From assembly GCA_963853835.1 (NCBI GenBank), contig OY970825.1, positions 40,396,908-40,460,907 of the forward strand: a DNA stretch of 64,000 nucleotides. Reading direction: 5' to 3'. The stretch comes from Calendula officinalis (taxonomy: Eukaryota > Streptophyta > Magnoliopsida > Asterales > Asteraceae). This document shows, piece after piece, positions 25,970-37,308 of the stretch; within the stretch, counting starts at the first letter, position 1, and every line of letters begins with the position of its first letter. The translations under genes were made by a program, and so were the position numbers. The notes beneath the pieces are model-generated. The model had not been told where the DNA came from and did not search any database. It was given only the letters and a program-made list of their open reading frames with translations.

Positions 25970-26385
25970 TTTATATCATCACACTATTTTTGCCAATGAT
26001 GGCATACTAAAACTATTGTTTCTACTACTGCTTTTGAGCAGACTATTTTTAACATTTTATATCATCACACTATTTTTGCCAATGATGGCATACTAAAACT
26101 ATTATTTCTACTACTGCTTTTGAGCAGACTATTTTTAACATTTTATATCATCACACTATATTTTTGCCGATTATGGCATACGAAAACTATTGTTTATATT
26201 ATCGCGATTTATGTCGTACTACTGCTCTCGGAGCAGGTCGTTTTTTACATTGTTACCATCACACTATTTTTGCCAACGATGGCATACGAAAACGATTACT
26301 CCTACTACTGTTTTTTTAGCATACTATTGTTAAACGTTTTATATCAGCAAACTATTTTTGCCATGAATGGCATACGAACTATGGA
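25970..26385 (+). repeat. tandem repeat of about 86 bp, four to five copies
   Basis: Units share ATCATCACACTATTTTTGCC, ATGATGGCATAC and CTACTACTGCTTTTGAGCAG. The first two copies are almost identical. Later ones are more diverged and contain CTGCTCTCGGAGCAGGTC. Located near the 3' end of the solo LTR. Confidence 0.85.
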
Positions 26386-26693
26386 ACAATTTAAACTCAT
26401 TAAAAACCTGTGAATTCACTCAACAATTTTGTTGATACTTTTACTTATGTTTTTCAGGTATCTAAGCTAAGCTTTGAGTCGCATGCATTGAAGTCAAGCT
26501 TTCATATTGTAAAGATGTCACCTCTAAATTTTTGTCAAAAACTATGTTTTGGTTTAACTACTTTATTTACATTTAATTTTTGGTGACATTACTTTTTATC
26601 AAACATTTATTGTTTACGATAATCATATGCTATGTTTACTCATGATAGTCGCACGCCCGTTCTTCCGCAAATTACTATTGGCGGGGTGTGACA

Positions 26694-28080
26694 AAAAACG
26701 CCGATATGGTGACGTATGCATCACAACTATTGAAAGAAGATGCCAAGGTTTGGTGGGATATTGTGTATGAGACCCTCGGGAGGGAGGTGGTCGAGTTGAT
26801 GACGTGGGATGAATTCACCACGAGATTGAAAAAGAAGTTTTGTCCCGAAAGGGATTTGGAAAAGATGCATGAGAAGTTTGCGACCCTTAAGAAGGGTGAT
26901 ATGTCGGTTGAAGAATACTCGAGAGAGTTCACGGGATTGCTCCCGTTTGTTGCTAAAACCTACTCGGATGAGAGGTTGAGGGTGGTCCGGTATGCTAGTG
27001 GGTTACCGTGGGACTACCAATTGGAGGTGAAAAGGGTGGTCACACTTGATGAGGCCATTAGTGCCGCCCGAGGTGTAGAAGAGGTGAATGAGGCACGGGT
27101 TGCCGAGAGGGCCCATGTGGGCGAGAAGAGGAAAGCCGAGAGCGGCTCTAGTTCGTTCAAGAAAGGGAAGTTCACTCTGAGCTTCTCTAAACAAGGAAGT
27201 GTTGGCTCGTGCAAGAAGTGCGGGAAAAATCATACCGGCGTGTGCCGAGGAGGGTCGAAGACTTGCTTTAATTGTGGAAAGCCGGGGCATATGGCGCGAG
27301 AATGCAAGTCTAAATCGTTGGCCGAGGTTGAATGTTTCTCGTGCCACGAGAAGGGGCATTATAGCAATGTGTGCCCGAAGAAGGGGACCGAGTCGATGGT
27401 GTCCACGGCTCAAAAGAAGGTGGAGCCGGCAAAGGTGAAGGGGCGATCCTTCAAACTTACTCGGGAGGAGGCGAAGGAGGCACACGATGTGGTGTCAGGT
27501 ACTGTATTCATTAACTCCTTGCCAACTCATATATTATTTGATTCGGGTTCCAATTATTCGTTTGTGTCTTATGAGTTCGGTTGTAAGTTGAATGTGCCGT
27601 CCGAGATGTTAGATGAAATTTATGAAATAGAGGTAGCCGACGGGAAAACCTCAATGCTTGAAAGTGTTTATAGAAAATTGTGAAATAGAAATAGACGGTA
27701 GAAAGTTTAAGGTTGATTTATTACCCATGGGAATAAAAGCGTTCGATGTAGTAATCAGTATGGATTGGTTGGGTATGCACCAAGCCAAAATATTGTGTGG
27801 TAAGAAAATTGTGTCGATCAAGACACCCGAGAACGAGAATGTATATGTGTATGGGGAAAAACGTCATCACATGCCTAATGTGATTACCGCCATTAAGGCG
27901 AGGAAGAGTATATCGAAAGGTTGTGCATCGTTTATTGCATATGTAATAGATGGCCGAAAAGAAAAGAAGACGATGGATAACGTCAAGATTATTCGGGATT
28001 TCCCCGAAGTATTTCCCAATGACTTGCTCGGTTTGCCACCGGAGAGACAAGTCGAGTTTAAGATTGATTTAGTTCCGGAG
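26694..28080 (+). pseudogene. gypsy Gag C-terminus, protease and start of RT
   Basis: Gag resumes with ADMVTYASQLLKEDAKVWWD and continues through the retrotransposon Gag core (TWDEFTTRLKKKFCPERD, SVEEYSREFTGLLPFV). It then carries three Cys clusters: CKKCGKNHTGVC and two CCHC knuckles CFNCGKPGHMAREC and CFSCHEKGHYSNVC. The protease follows with the intact active site ILFDSGSNYSFVS. A frameshift at about 27658 precedes the second protease half (PMGIKAFDVVISMDWLGMHQ) and the RT entry DFPEVFPNDLLGLPPERQVE. The sequence leaves the family just after FKIDLVP. Confidence 0.9.
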
Positions 28081-28479
28081 AGACAATCTCGTCTAAAGTG
28101 GATCTTATATGAATTATCATGCTTATGGTTGAAGCATTATAATTGATTTAATTATTATTTGTTGTGTATAGATTTTTCAATATACTTTTATGTTTGAAAA
28201 GTGTACTATTTGAAAAATCATGATTATACAAAATAAATAATTTGTGTTAAACGGAATCTTTCCAACTGTGTATCATTAAGCATTGTATTGAATCTATAAG
28301 TGGAATAAATTATCAATCATCCCCAAATAGGCTCACCTATTCTTATTACAATGTCTAGGAAAGATAAAGGCAGTTTTTCTGACTCTAAATGGGGGTGATT
28401 CCGAAATGCACTAGCGCTATCTACCCTCACCGTTCCTGGTTGTATTCGAATAGAGCTACCGAAAAGGCTTGATTAAATA
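28081..28479. other. junction between truncated gypsy and truncated copia
   Basis: No LTR or protein domain is recognised. It may be leader or gag sequence of the copia element that lost its 5' LTR, or filler from the deletion that removed both element ends. Confidence 0.35.
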
Positions 28480-28821
28480 ATGTTTTCCTTGAATGTGGTT
28501 AAATACTTGGAGTTTCACAAATTTGAGGACTACTCTTTGGATGTTTTGTTGAAACACTTCCTTATTGAGAAGGAAAATCTCATAAGAGATCAAAAGAGTA
28601 AAGTCAGATTGAGTGTTTACCACGTGTCAGGTGGAGACTTGGATATTGCTTATGTAAAAGGAATTGCAAATGTTGTTGCTAATCTAACCAACTTGGGTGC
28701 AAGTATGGGTCATGTAGGAGTTAATCTGACTACCTCAATTACTCGGGTGATAGAGGCCCGAGACTGGTTTGTGGATTCTAGAGCAAACATCCATGTATGT
28801 GGAAATCGTGATAGTTTCTAA
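28480..28821 (+). pseudogene. copia Gag tail joined to protease start
   Basis: EDYSLDVLLKHFLIEKENL matches the C-terminal part of a Tork-type copia Gag. The protease motif DWFVDSRANIHVCGNRDSF follows, with the active-site Asp-Ser-Gly changed to Asp-Ser-Arg. The zinc knuckle usually found between them is missing. Confidence 0.8.
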
Positions 28822-29407
28822 TTTTATAGTACGGTTCGAGAAGGAACTGTGGTGACATGTGGTGACATGTGTTGATGGCCATATAGTACATGTTCATGGC
28901 ATTGGCATAATGGTTCTAACATTCCGAAATGGAATTACGGTTACCTTCGAGAGGTCATACATGTTCCTTGAATCTCCAAGGGTCTTATATCTGAGAACAA
29001 ATATGACAAAAATAGTTACAGGCAGGTAATAATAAAAAAAATGGTCATATCGTGTTCTCCAAGGATGGGTTATTGTGGATCAACCCATTAACACGGGTGG
29101 AATGTTTATGTTTGTTCTATGTGGTGATGGATAAGATAATGTTGTATCTATATCCAATGATTATGTGTTAAATGTTGACCTTTGTAATCCTGAGAACATG
29201 ATACTGTCAACGTTAGTGACAATATCGCTAGTGATGATGTAACTAAGTTTCGAATTAATGAAATAGTTTTTCAAATTATATTGCATGTTCAATTTCTTTG
29301 TGCCATAAAAGGTTAGCTCACACTAACATTAAAAAAAGAAATATTGAAAAGACACAATCTAAAGTATTGATAAAAGTAAATAATAAAGATTTTGACAAAT
29401 GTGAAAC

Positions 29408-30208
29408 TTGTATAAAATCAAAGTTTACAAAGAAACTTTTTCAAGTGTCAAAAGAATTACATCATTACTAGAGTTGATCTATTCAGATATTTGTGAACTG
29501 AATGGAATACTCACGTGTGGAGGTAAAAGATACTTCATTACAATTTGTGGTGACTCTAGCCGTTATTTACATGTTTATTGCATTCTAAAGATGAAGCTTT
29601 TAATGCATTCTAACTGTATAAGTGCAAGGCTGAAAACCAACATAAAAAACACATTAAGATTCTTCGCTTGGAAAGAGGCGGAGAATACTTTAATGATGAG
29701 TTTGATACATTCTGTGAAGAGAATGGTATCAAGCATGAAAGAATTCACCATATACTCCCCAACCGAATGGATTAGCTGAAAGAAAGAGTATAACCCTTGT
29801 TGAAATGCTCAACTGCATGTTGAATCAATCGGGTTTGCCACACAATCGGTGGGGGAAGCTTTGTTGACTGCATGTTATGTGCACAACAGAATCACTAGTC
29901 GTGTGATTCCTTCTAGTTCATATGAGTTATGGAATGGAAGAAAACCTAACTTAGATTATCTAAGAGTGTGGGGGTGTTTAGTTTATTATCGTACACCTGA
30001 TCCTAAACGATCCAAGTTGGGAGCTCGAGCTATGAAGTGTATATTCATTGGATATGCTCATAATAGTAAGGCCTACCAATTGTTGGATAATGAATCAGGA
30101 GTCGTCGTGGAATCCAGAGATGTGGAATTCTTCGACGATAAGTTAATAGGAGATGATGAAATCTCCAATCCCAACTCTAATCCCATTTCAGCACCCAGTA
30201 CTTCTTGA
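29408..30208 (+). pseudogene. copia integrase fragments
   Basis: First segment: LLELIYSDICELNG and GGKRYFITICGDSSRYLHVY. The second catalytic region reads LRLERGGEYFNDEF, where the family has S-D-R-G-G-E, so that Asp is lost. After further shifts, the segment 29849-30208 has GEALLTACYVHNRI, VWGCLVYYRTPDPKRSKLG and KCIFIGYAHNSKAYQLLD, the integrase C-terminal region. The copy is not functional. Confidence 0.85.
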
Positions 30209-30538
30209 TATATTTTCTCACCATCTTCTGTTGTAGAAGAACCAAGGAGAAGTACAAGGGTCAGAAAGGAAAAGAATTTTGGAGATGATTTTTTATCATA
30301 CTTAGTTGAAAGATCTCAATCTAAGGTGACAAGAGAGGTCATCTTAGTTACTATTTTGGTAATGATCCCAAGATCTTTATTGAAGCCATAACATCGCGAC
30401 ATGCTCCTTTATGGAATGATGCCATTAATGATGAAATGGATTCAATTATGGGAAATGGAACTTGGGAGTTAGATGATCTTCCCAAGGGTATGAGGCCCAT
30501 AGGATCTATATGGATCTTCAAGAGGAAGTGTCATCTAG

Positions 30539-31772
30539 ATGGATCAATATCTACCTATAAAGCGAGAAGATATTGATTATTTCGATACATATGATCCGGT
30601 TGCTATGATCAGTTCAATTAGAACTCTTATAGCAATCTCAGCATTGAAAGGCTTGTACATTCATCAAATGGATGTGAAGACAACCTTTCTAACTCGATAT
30701 CTCAAGGAGGAGATATACTTGGAGCAACCTGAAGGTTTTATAGTATCCGGACAGGAAAACAAAGTTTGTAGACTTATTAAATCACTGTATGGATTGAAGC
30801 AAGCTCCAAAACAGTGGCATGAGAGGTTTGACACCTTGTATCTGCATTTGGTTTTAAGCATAATAGTGTTGATAGATGTATCTACACTAAATGCACACCT
30901 GAATACACCGTAGTTATCTGTCTTTATGTTGATGACATGTTGATCATTAGCACTCACCTACAAGGTATTCTTGATACGAAGAAATACCTATCCTCGAACT
31001 TTAAGATGAAAGATTTAGGGGAAGTGGATACCATTCTTGGTATTAAGGTTAAAAGGACAGATAGTCAAATTTCTCTAAGTCAATCTCATTACATAGAGAA
31101 AATTTTGACAAAGTTTCAACACTTGAATATTAAGGAATTTAACACTCCTTTCGATTCTAGTGTAAAACTTGAATTGAACTCTGGTAGAGTAATGGCTCAA
31201 CTAGAATATGCTAGTGCAATTGGAAGCATGATGTATGCTACACACTGCACTAGACCTGAAATTGCTTTGCAGTAAGCCAACTAAGTCAATATACTGTCAA
31301 TCCCGGTACAGAGCACCGGAAGGCAGTAGGAAGAGTACTAGGATACCTGAAAAGGACTAGTAATCTTGAGTTGACTTACACGTCAAAATCTAGTATACTA
31401 GAGGGGTACTCAGATGCCACCTGGATTGATAACAGAAATGATTCTAATTCCACAAGTGGATGGATTTATACACTAGCTGGTGGGGCTATTTCTTGGGCGA
31501 GCAAGAAACAATCATGTATAGCTCATTCAATGATGGAAGCTGAGCTTATTGCTTTAGCAAATGCAAGCAAAGAGGCAGAGTGGATTAAAGATCTACTCTT
31601 GGATATCCGTTTGTGGGATACTCCGATGCCTTCAATTCCCATGTACTGTGATAGTGAGGCCACACTGTCTAAAGTATACAATTATGAATATAATGGGAAG
31701 TCGAGACACGTAGGTCTTCGACGTCATTCTGTGAGACAACTAATTGATAGTGGTACCATCAAAGTTGTTTAA
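30539..31772 (+). pseudogene. copia reverse transcriptase and RNase H fragments
   Basis: The RT appears as YFDTYDPVAMISSIRTL, HQMDVKTTFLTRYLKEEIY and SLYGLKQAPKQWHERFD in one frame, then LYVDDMLIIS and MKDLGEVDTILGIKVKRTD in another, so a frameshift lies at about 30850-30930. The YVDD motif is kept. RNase H blocks follow at 31371-31772: GYSDATWIDNRNDSNSTSGW, AISWASKKQSCIAHSMMEAE, MYCDSEATL and SRHVGLRRHSVRQLI. Confidence 0.88.
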
Positions 31773-32364
31773 GTCAAGACAACAAAGTACTTGACGGATC
31801 CGTTTACCAAACCTCTGACGAGAGATTTGATTACATCTACCGCGGGAGTCATGGGTCTAAAACCAAACTAGAATCGTTAGTAATGGAAACCCAACTTGAA
31901 CTTAGTGCTCCTATTTTCAATTTTAATGGGTAATAACGAAATTACTAACGATAGAAGGTACTATCAAATAAGATAGATCCATGTGAGGTAGGATAGTACG
32001 TCGCTGCCGAGAACGAGGATGAGTTAATACTCTTAACAAAATTTAGGAGACATCTGAGCAGCGAAGATGTGGTAAAATTTTGCCTATCTGATCTAGAGGT
32101 GGTTCCGCCTCAAATGAAGACTCTTGGTTTGTCTTCTAAAGGGTCATGAAAAGGATTTTAGCACATGGCCATATTAGTGCTCAGAGAGAACACAAAGATG
32201 GCAGATGTTGTGTGGGGTAAACCGGGGAGGTTACTAAGGTTCTTGGTTTAAACTTATAAGGATACCATTGAATTGATCTCCTCTTGTTTGCTCACATTAA
32301 ACATGAGTTTAATCTTCGTGACACCCAAGTGATAACATTTGTCTGATCGAAAGGAAACTTTCCA

Positions 32365-32378
32365 ACTTGGTGGGAGAT
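32365..32378 (+). other. polypurine tract before the copia 3' LTR
   Basis: CTTGGTGGGAGAT directly precedes the LTR start TGTTGGAAAATAC. Confidence 0.75.
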
Positions 32379-32908
32379 TGTTGGAAAATACAAAGGTATT
32401 TGCAAGTTGGCAAATTTCCTATCATACTTCGCATGTCGCATCGGTCACGAGGAGTTGTGGAACTTTACTTTTAATCGAGCCTCTTGAAATGTCATAACGA
32501 TCGACACTAATGTTGACACTAATGTTGACAATAATGTTGACACTTATGTTGCATTAAAATATATGAGTTATTTTTTGCTCCATAAAGCTTAGTAAAGGCT
32601 TGAGAGCCTATATAATGAACACTTGTGGTGAAAGTTTATACACACACAAAAGAAATAAGCTCCCACTCGATCATGTTGTTGTGTCTTTGATATACTTCAT
32701 GTATTTCCAAGTAGTCACTTTGTGTTGTCGGTGATTCTAGTGCTGTAGAATAATACCGATAAACTGCATCAAATCCTGGGGTTCTACGTTGAGGCTTGCA
32801 GCATATAGAGCGCGTAAAAACCTTAAAGGACAGGAATCATAATTCTGTGTGGTTCGTTATTTCATCAAGAAATCAGGTGTGTTCATTCCATTTGGTTCTT
32901 TCTTATTT
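32379..32908 (+). repeat. 3' LTR of the truncated copia element
   Basis: Matches 13866-14381 closely, with a small insertion of an extra GTTGACAATAAT-type unit near 32510. The right boundary is placed where the two copies diverge, after TTCTTTCTTATT. No canonical CA end is visible, so the last bases may be missing. Confidence 0.82.
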
Positions 32909-33344
32909 GTTGGGTTTGATATTGAACTATCAATATCAAATACGGTTTAATATCGTAATTGTCTAATCATATAATCACCGAATATGTAAACTTTACAACA
33001 GTTAGGCATTAGTAATCGGGTCCGAAGTTACCCTGTATTGGTACTGTACCGAGCATTACCGAACCAAAGGGCTTCCTTCCGGTTTTAAGACCAAGAAAAA
33101 CTCAAAACTCAGTACCACCAATTTGGTATCAGACGGGTACAATGATGAGCAAACCCCAGGGAATACTGGATCCTAACCAGTGTAGAGATGAGGTTCTGAA
33201 TTGAGGGACTCAGTACCCAATTTTGCACCCCGGGAAAATCGGCACCACTAATTCAGTACTAGTTTGTCACCGTGCCCATCCTTAGTTGTGGTTGTACTTT
33301 TGTAGTCAATGGCTAAAATAATCACGTTAATTAAAACCAACATC
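32909..33344. other. unclassified repeat-like sequence
   Basis: Begins TGTTGGGTTTGATATTG and contains words such as GGTACTGTACCGAGCATTACC and CACCGTGCCCATCC that look repeat-derived. No ends or domains can be assigned. Confidence 0.3.
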
Positions 33345-33349
33345 TCTTG
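33345..33349. repeat. target-site duplication of the Sirevirus-like element (left)
   Basis: TCTTG precedes the left LTR and is repeated at 40798-40802. Confidence 0.9.
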
Positions 33350-33669
33350 TGTTAGGGTCAAATATGTTATCAAATAGTATAGGGACTAGTTGTGTAATAT
33401 TGTTAAATGATATACTAGTCTTAAGCCTTAAATCATGTAATTAGGCTTAGTAAGTGAGTAATTAAGCATGTTTAGAAAGGAGGTATAAATACCTTTCATG
33501 TAGGCTTAATTTGTAAGCTTTCCCACACATTAACTGAAATACACTTCTGAAAGCTCTCGTTCTCTTTCATTTACACCTACTAAAACACCATGAACACACA
33601 CACACAAATTCTTCAATATCACTCATATCTTCATGGATTAGCTTGATTATAGCTTCATTCGATCTCTCA
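33350..33669 (+). repeat. 5' LTR of the Sirevirus-like element
   Basis: 320 bp. Contains GGAGGTATAAATACC, a likely TATA box at about 33480-33492, with transcription probably starting about 30 nt downstream. Confidence 0.9.
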
Positions 33670-33671
33670 AT

Positions 33672-33683
33672 TGGTATCAGAGC
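33672..33683 (+). other. primer-binding site of the Sirevirus-like element
   Basis: TGGTATCAGAGC, a perfect tRNA-iMet site two bases after the LTR. Confidence 0.92.
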
Positions 33684-35915
33684 GAAATCTCTCCGCGAGA
33701 AGATCCAAAATCGAGCTAAAATGATCAAGATCTGAGAAATATTGAAGAAAAAGTTGATATTCGCCAATGAAATTTAATGTTGTAAATTTTTTGTCCAAAT
33801 CGAAGATTTGATCATGGATTAGTGTTTCTCCAGTGTTTCTAAGCATAACAGAATCAAAATTCGATTCATTCCATCAACAATCATCTTCAATTTGATGATT
33901 TTAGAGAAAAAGTGAAAAAGTTCAAAAGTTGCTGTAAATCGAAGAATCGAAGTTTTTGTGTTATGGATTGAAGAAATTGATCGGATCAAAGTGTTAGCAA
34001 TTGGATTCCGAGCAATTAGCAAGAAGAATCATTCAAATTGGTTAAGAAATGAGCAAGATCGAATCACAACAGTGAAGAAAAGTTACGTACCATAGTTCGT
34101 TGCATAGTTCGGCTTCAAAGATGATGAACAAGTTCGATCTATAGTTCGGCCCAAAGTAACAAGTAAGTAGTTCGGCCCACATCGAATTTCACACAATTTT
34201 GGCCCACTAGAACCTCGGCCCACAGACAAGTTCGGCCCGAACTACTTTGCAACCTTCGGCCCACAAACAAGTTCGGCCCGAACTAGTTAATATCCTCGGC
34301 CCATTATTGATTAATCAGTCTTCGGCCCAAACTGATGCTAGGCCCAAACTTATCACACAATTGAACTTCGGCTATTTGAAGTTCGGCTATTGATGTTCGT
34401 TCAACAATCTCAATTCTGAAATCATCATTTGTTCGATCAATCACGGCAATCTTCGATCATCTACAATTTCGATCAATTTCGGCTTCAATTTTTTTTTTCT
34501 TTCTTTCCCAGTTCGGCTTATTCAAAATCGACACAATTCTTCACAGTTCGATCAATAGATTAAATTCAACAATTTCATCCCGATTATATTCAACGTTTTC
34601 TACAATCAATTTAAATTCAACAGATTAAACAATCGATTTAATCAATTAAATCAAGTTCGGCCTTCTAGATCTTCGTCTTCAACACTGTTCGTCAATTTCA
34701 ACAAGAGGTTCTTCAATAGTATTCCAGATTCGTCGATTGCTATCAAAAACAGTTCGAAACTTGCTCATATGAAACTTTGATTGAATTCATAAATTCTGAT
34801 AACTTGTATGTTGTTCATATGAATGAATTGGTAAACCAGATTTCTGATCGTAAACATCAATTTAGTTCGTAATTCAGTTCGTGATCTCTGCCTGCTTCAC
34901 AATCAGTATCGTAAACCATTGAATCGCCCAGTATCAATACAGGACCTTGACAGTAATTGAGCCGACCTGTTTCAATTACAGGACCTTGACCGTAATCGTA
35001 AAGCTGCCTGTTTCAATTTATTCGATCAATCAAAGTTCGGCTTCGTGCGTCTATTTCTTAACCTGTACAAGCCCAAACTTCATTCTTCTCAGCCCAAGGA
35101 AATATTCAAGGATTATATTCTCGGCCCAAAGCAATAAAAGCCCAAGGACTTGAAAGCACAAATCTCGGCTCATAACTCAATATTGGCCCAATATTCAATT
35201 TTGACTAAACTTTTTAAATTTTGGCCCAGTATCAATATTGCCGATTTAATTGTTTTACAAATCTCGACTAAAGTCTAAAGCCCATTCTCAGAGTTCACAT
35301 TTTAAAAACATTTAAAAAAAAAACAATTTAAAAAAACAATTATTCTTTTCAACAACACAATTTTTTTTAAGCTCAAGTTCATTTAAAAACTGATAACGCC
35401 CATTCTCAGTTGATAATCAAAATTTTTAAAACTTAAATTTTTTCTATCCGTTTACTTCTTAAAACATTTTTCAAATCATTTTCTTAATTGTTAAAACATT
35501 TTCTTAATTGTTTAACATTTTAAAGTGTTGGTTTACCTTCAAATCGTTTACATTTTTGTTCGACTGTGTTATTTCGACGGCGTTAGTTTGATCGTGTATA
35601 GTGTTCGTATATGCTACTCTCGGCTCAAGTTTAAATCATAAGCTCAATCACGATTTAAGCCCAATCACTTTTAACGTTCGGCAAGATCTGCTCGGCCCAA
35701 AAGGTACAATCACTTTCATATTTTTTCTTTTCACTTTCTCACTTATGGTTTAAACGATATCATTTCTACAACCGATATCATTTGTTTAAAACCGATATAA
35801 AACAAATTTTTGTCAAATAAACCTAATTTTTAATTGCTAGAATTTTTAGGTCCAAAATATTTTGTCATATCACTTTCACTTGATATTTGCACATTTTGAA
35901 AATAAAAGAGCTAAA
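33684..35915 (+). other. long leader of the Sirevirus-like element
   Basis: No coding frame of note. The words TTCGGCCCA, TTCGGCT and CTCGGCCCA recur throughout 34100-35700, giving a degenerate low-complexity leader. Confidence 0.6.
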
Positions 35916-37308
35916 ATGGATGACAATTTAATAAAATCACTTCTAAATAAAAACAGGGAGCTAAAAGAGCAAATGTCTAGTTTACAAACTCATGAATTAC
36001 AATATCAAAAAGAAATTTGTGAATTAAAAGAATCCGTTGAGTTGTGGGAAACTACAAGTACACACAATTATGCTTTATTTGAAAAATCGTTTTATGATAA
36101 TGTTAAGAATCTCCGATTAAGTAACGACTACAAAGAAAAATTGGAGAAAAGTGAGAAATCAAAATGAATATTTCAGAAATTGCAAAGTTGATATTTTAAT
36201 TGATAAAGTTCAAACTCTAGAATCTGAAAATGCAAATTTCAAATCAAAAGTTACAACTTTTGAAACAGATTCTGAGAAATTGAAAATTCAGATTGCTGAA
36301 TTAACAAAACAACTTCATGACACAAATACTATTAATAGTTTGAACATCGAAAAATATGATTCTGTTTGTGCTGAAAATTATATTTTGACTGATAAACTCA
36401 AACTACTTGAATGTAATTTTGGATCTGATTTTCAAAAACAAATCAATATTTTTAATATTGAGAAAATAAAATTGCTAGATAAAATTACATCTCTTGAAAC
36501 AGATCTTTCTTTGTCTCAAAATAAAAACGAAGGTTTGTTAATTAAGCTAGATGACAAATCTAAAATCTTTGACAACGCCAAATCTGTTTTACAAACCAAA
36601 ATTTTTACATTAGAAAATAAAATTGATGAGTCACATAAATCTTTTGATGAAGGAAAACTAAAGTTGCAAATACAAATTCAAAATTTAAAATCTAAATCGT
36701 CTCATCCTCAGAAGTTTAAGAAGCCGAGTCCATATATGAATAAATGTAATAACACAAGAATGTTTTCTCCTGTCATGGCATATCGTGATTTATATACAAT
36801 CAAGCAAACTGAGGTTAATAGAGGAAATTCTAAACCTAAACCGAAATCTCAAGTAAATTCCTCTAACATGCCTAAGCCTAGGAGATCCACGGTTCCACCA
36901 AACTCTGATAAGAAAATGAATGCTCTCAAACAAGCTAATAGAGTAAATTCCGCACCTAAAACTCCAAATAAATTAGGTTCCTCTTCTAGACTTAAGCATT
37001 CTCAAATGGAACATTCTACTTATTCAAAGAAAATCTTTTCCAAAACTAAATCGTTAAAATACTCGAGAAAATATTTACTTTCTTTGGCACCAACAACAAC
37101 TTTTACACAAGTGCCAAAAACATCTCATGTTTATGTTTACAAAACATCCTCAATCTTAAATGCTAAATGGGTTCCCAAAACTCCAACATCTCAAATAATT
37201 CCCCAGAAATTATTTGAAAGTGAAAACATCAAGTTTCAGTTTTTCATGGAATTCTCAATCTTTAAATCAAATCGATACAACTTATCGGTGATTTCATTCC
37301 CACGCTAA
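35916..37308 (+). pseudogene. coiled-coil Gag-like protein of the Sirevirus-like element
   Basis: Start ATG at 35916 gives MDDNLIKSLLNKNRELKEQM and a long Lys/Glu/Leu heptad-rich helix. A +1 frameshift at about 36155-36167 separates 35916-36167 from 36151-37308; the second frame continues the same coiled coil (DILIDKVQTLESENANFKSK). After about residue 280 the chain becomes basic and Ser/Pro-rich (QKFKKPSPYMNKCNNTRMF). A further frame near 37290 gives VGPKQKWVPKVV, which in autonomous relatives lies just before the protease. It thus corresponds to the spacer between the Gag core and protease of a copia polyprotein. The Gag core, zinc knuckle and all pol enzymes are missing. It may act as an RNA or particle-binding remnant, or be dead. 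Confidence 0.7.

Larger units (their letters stand above)
22172..26693 (+). mobile_element. 4.5-kb single-LTR insertion (solo LTR of a long-LTR gypsy family)
   Basis: Begins TGTGACAACCCTCAAAATCG, ends GGCGGGGTGTGACA, and is flanked by the 5-bp direct repeat AAAAA (22167-22171 and 26694-26698). No protein domain is found inside. Termini, TSD size and lack of coding sequence suggest a solo LTR from a family with very long LTRs, left after LTR-LTR recombination. Inside are a (GA)n tract at about 23650-23692, purine-rich AGAGAG sequence from 23210, a CT-rich zone at 24170-24530 that could be the transcription start region, and an 86-bp tandem repeat at 25970-26385. The solo-LTR class is inferred because no paired copy is present. 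Confidence 0.75.
19736..28080 (+). mobile_element. gypsy retrotransposon, 3'-truncated and split by a 4.5-kb insertion
   Basis: A 5' LTR (19736-21454), tRNA-iMet primer-binding site, gag, zinc knuckles, protease and the first residues of RT are recognisable. After the RT entry motif the gypsy sequence ends at about 28080, where unrelated copia sequence begins; the rest of pol and the 3' LTR are missing. Gag is interrupted at 22172-26693 by a separate element with its own target duplication. Removing the insertion restores continuity of the Gag reading frame, but two further frameshifts (about 21945 and 27658) remain. Confidence 0.88.
28480..32908 (+). mobile_element. 5'-truncated, heavily mutated Ty1/copia element with 3' LTR
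   Basis: A Gag tail, protease, integrase, RT, RNase H and 3' LTR (32379-32908) occur in copia order, with numerous frameshifts and stops. No 5' LTR or primer-binding site is seen. It belongs to the same family as the LTR at 13866. Confidence 0.88.
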
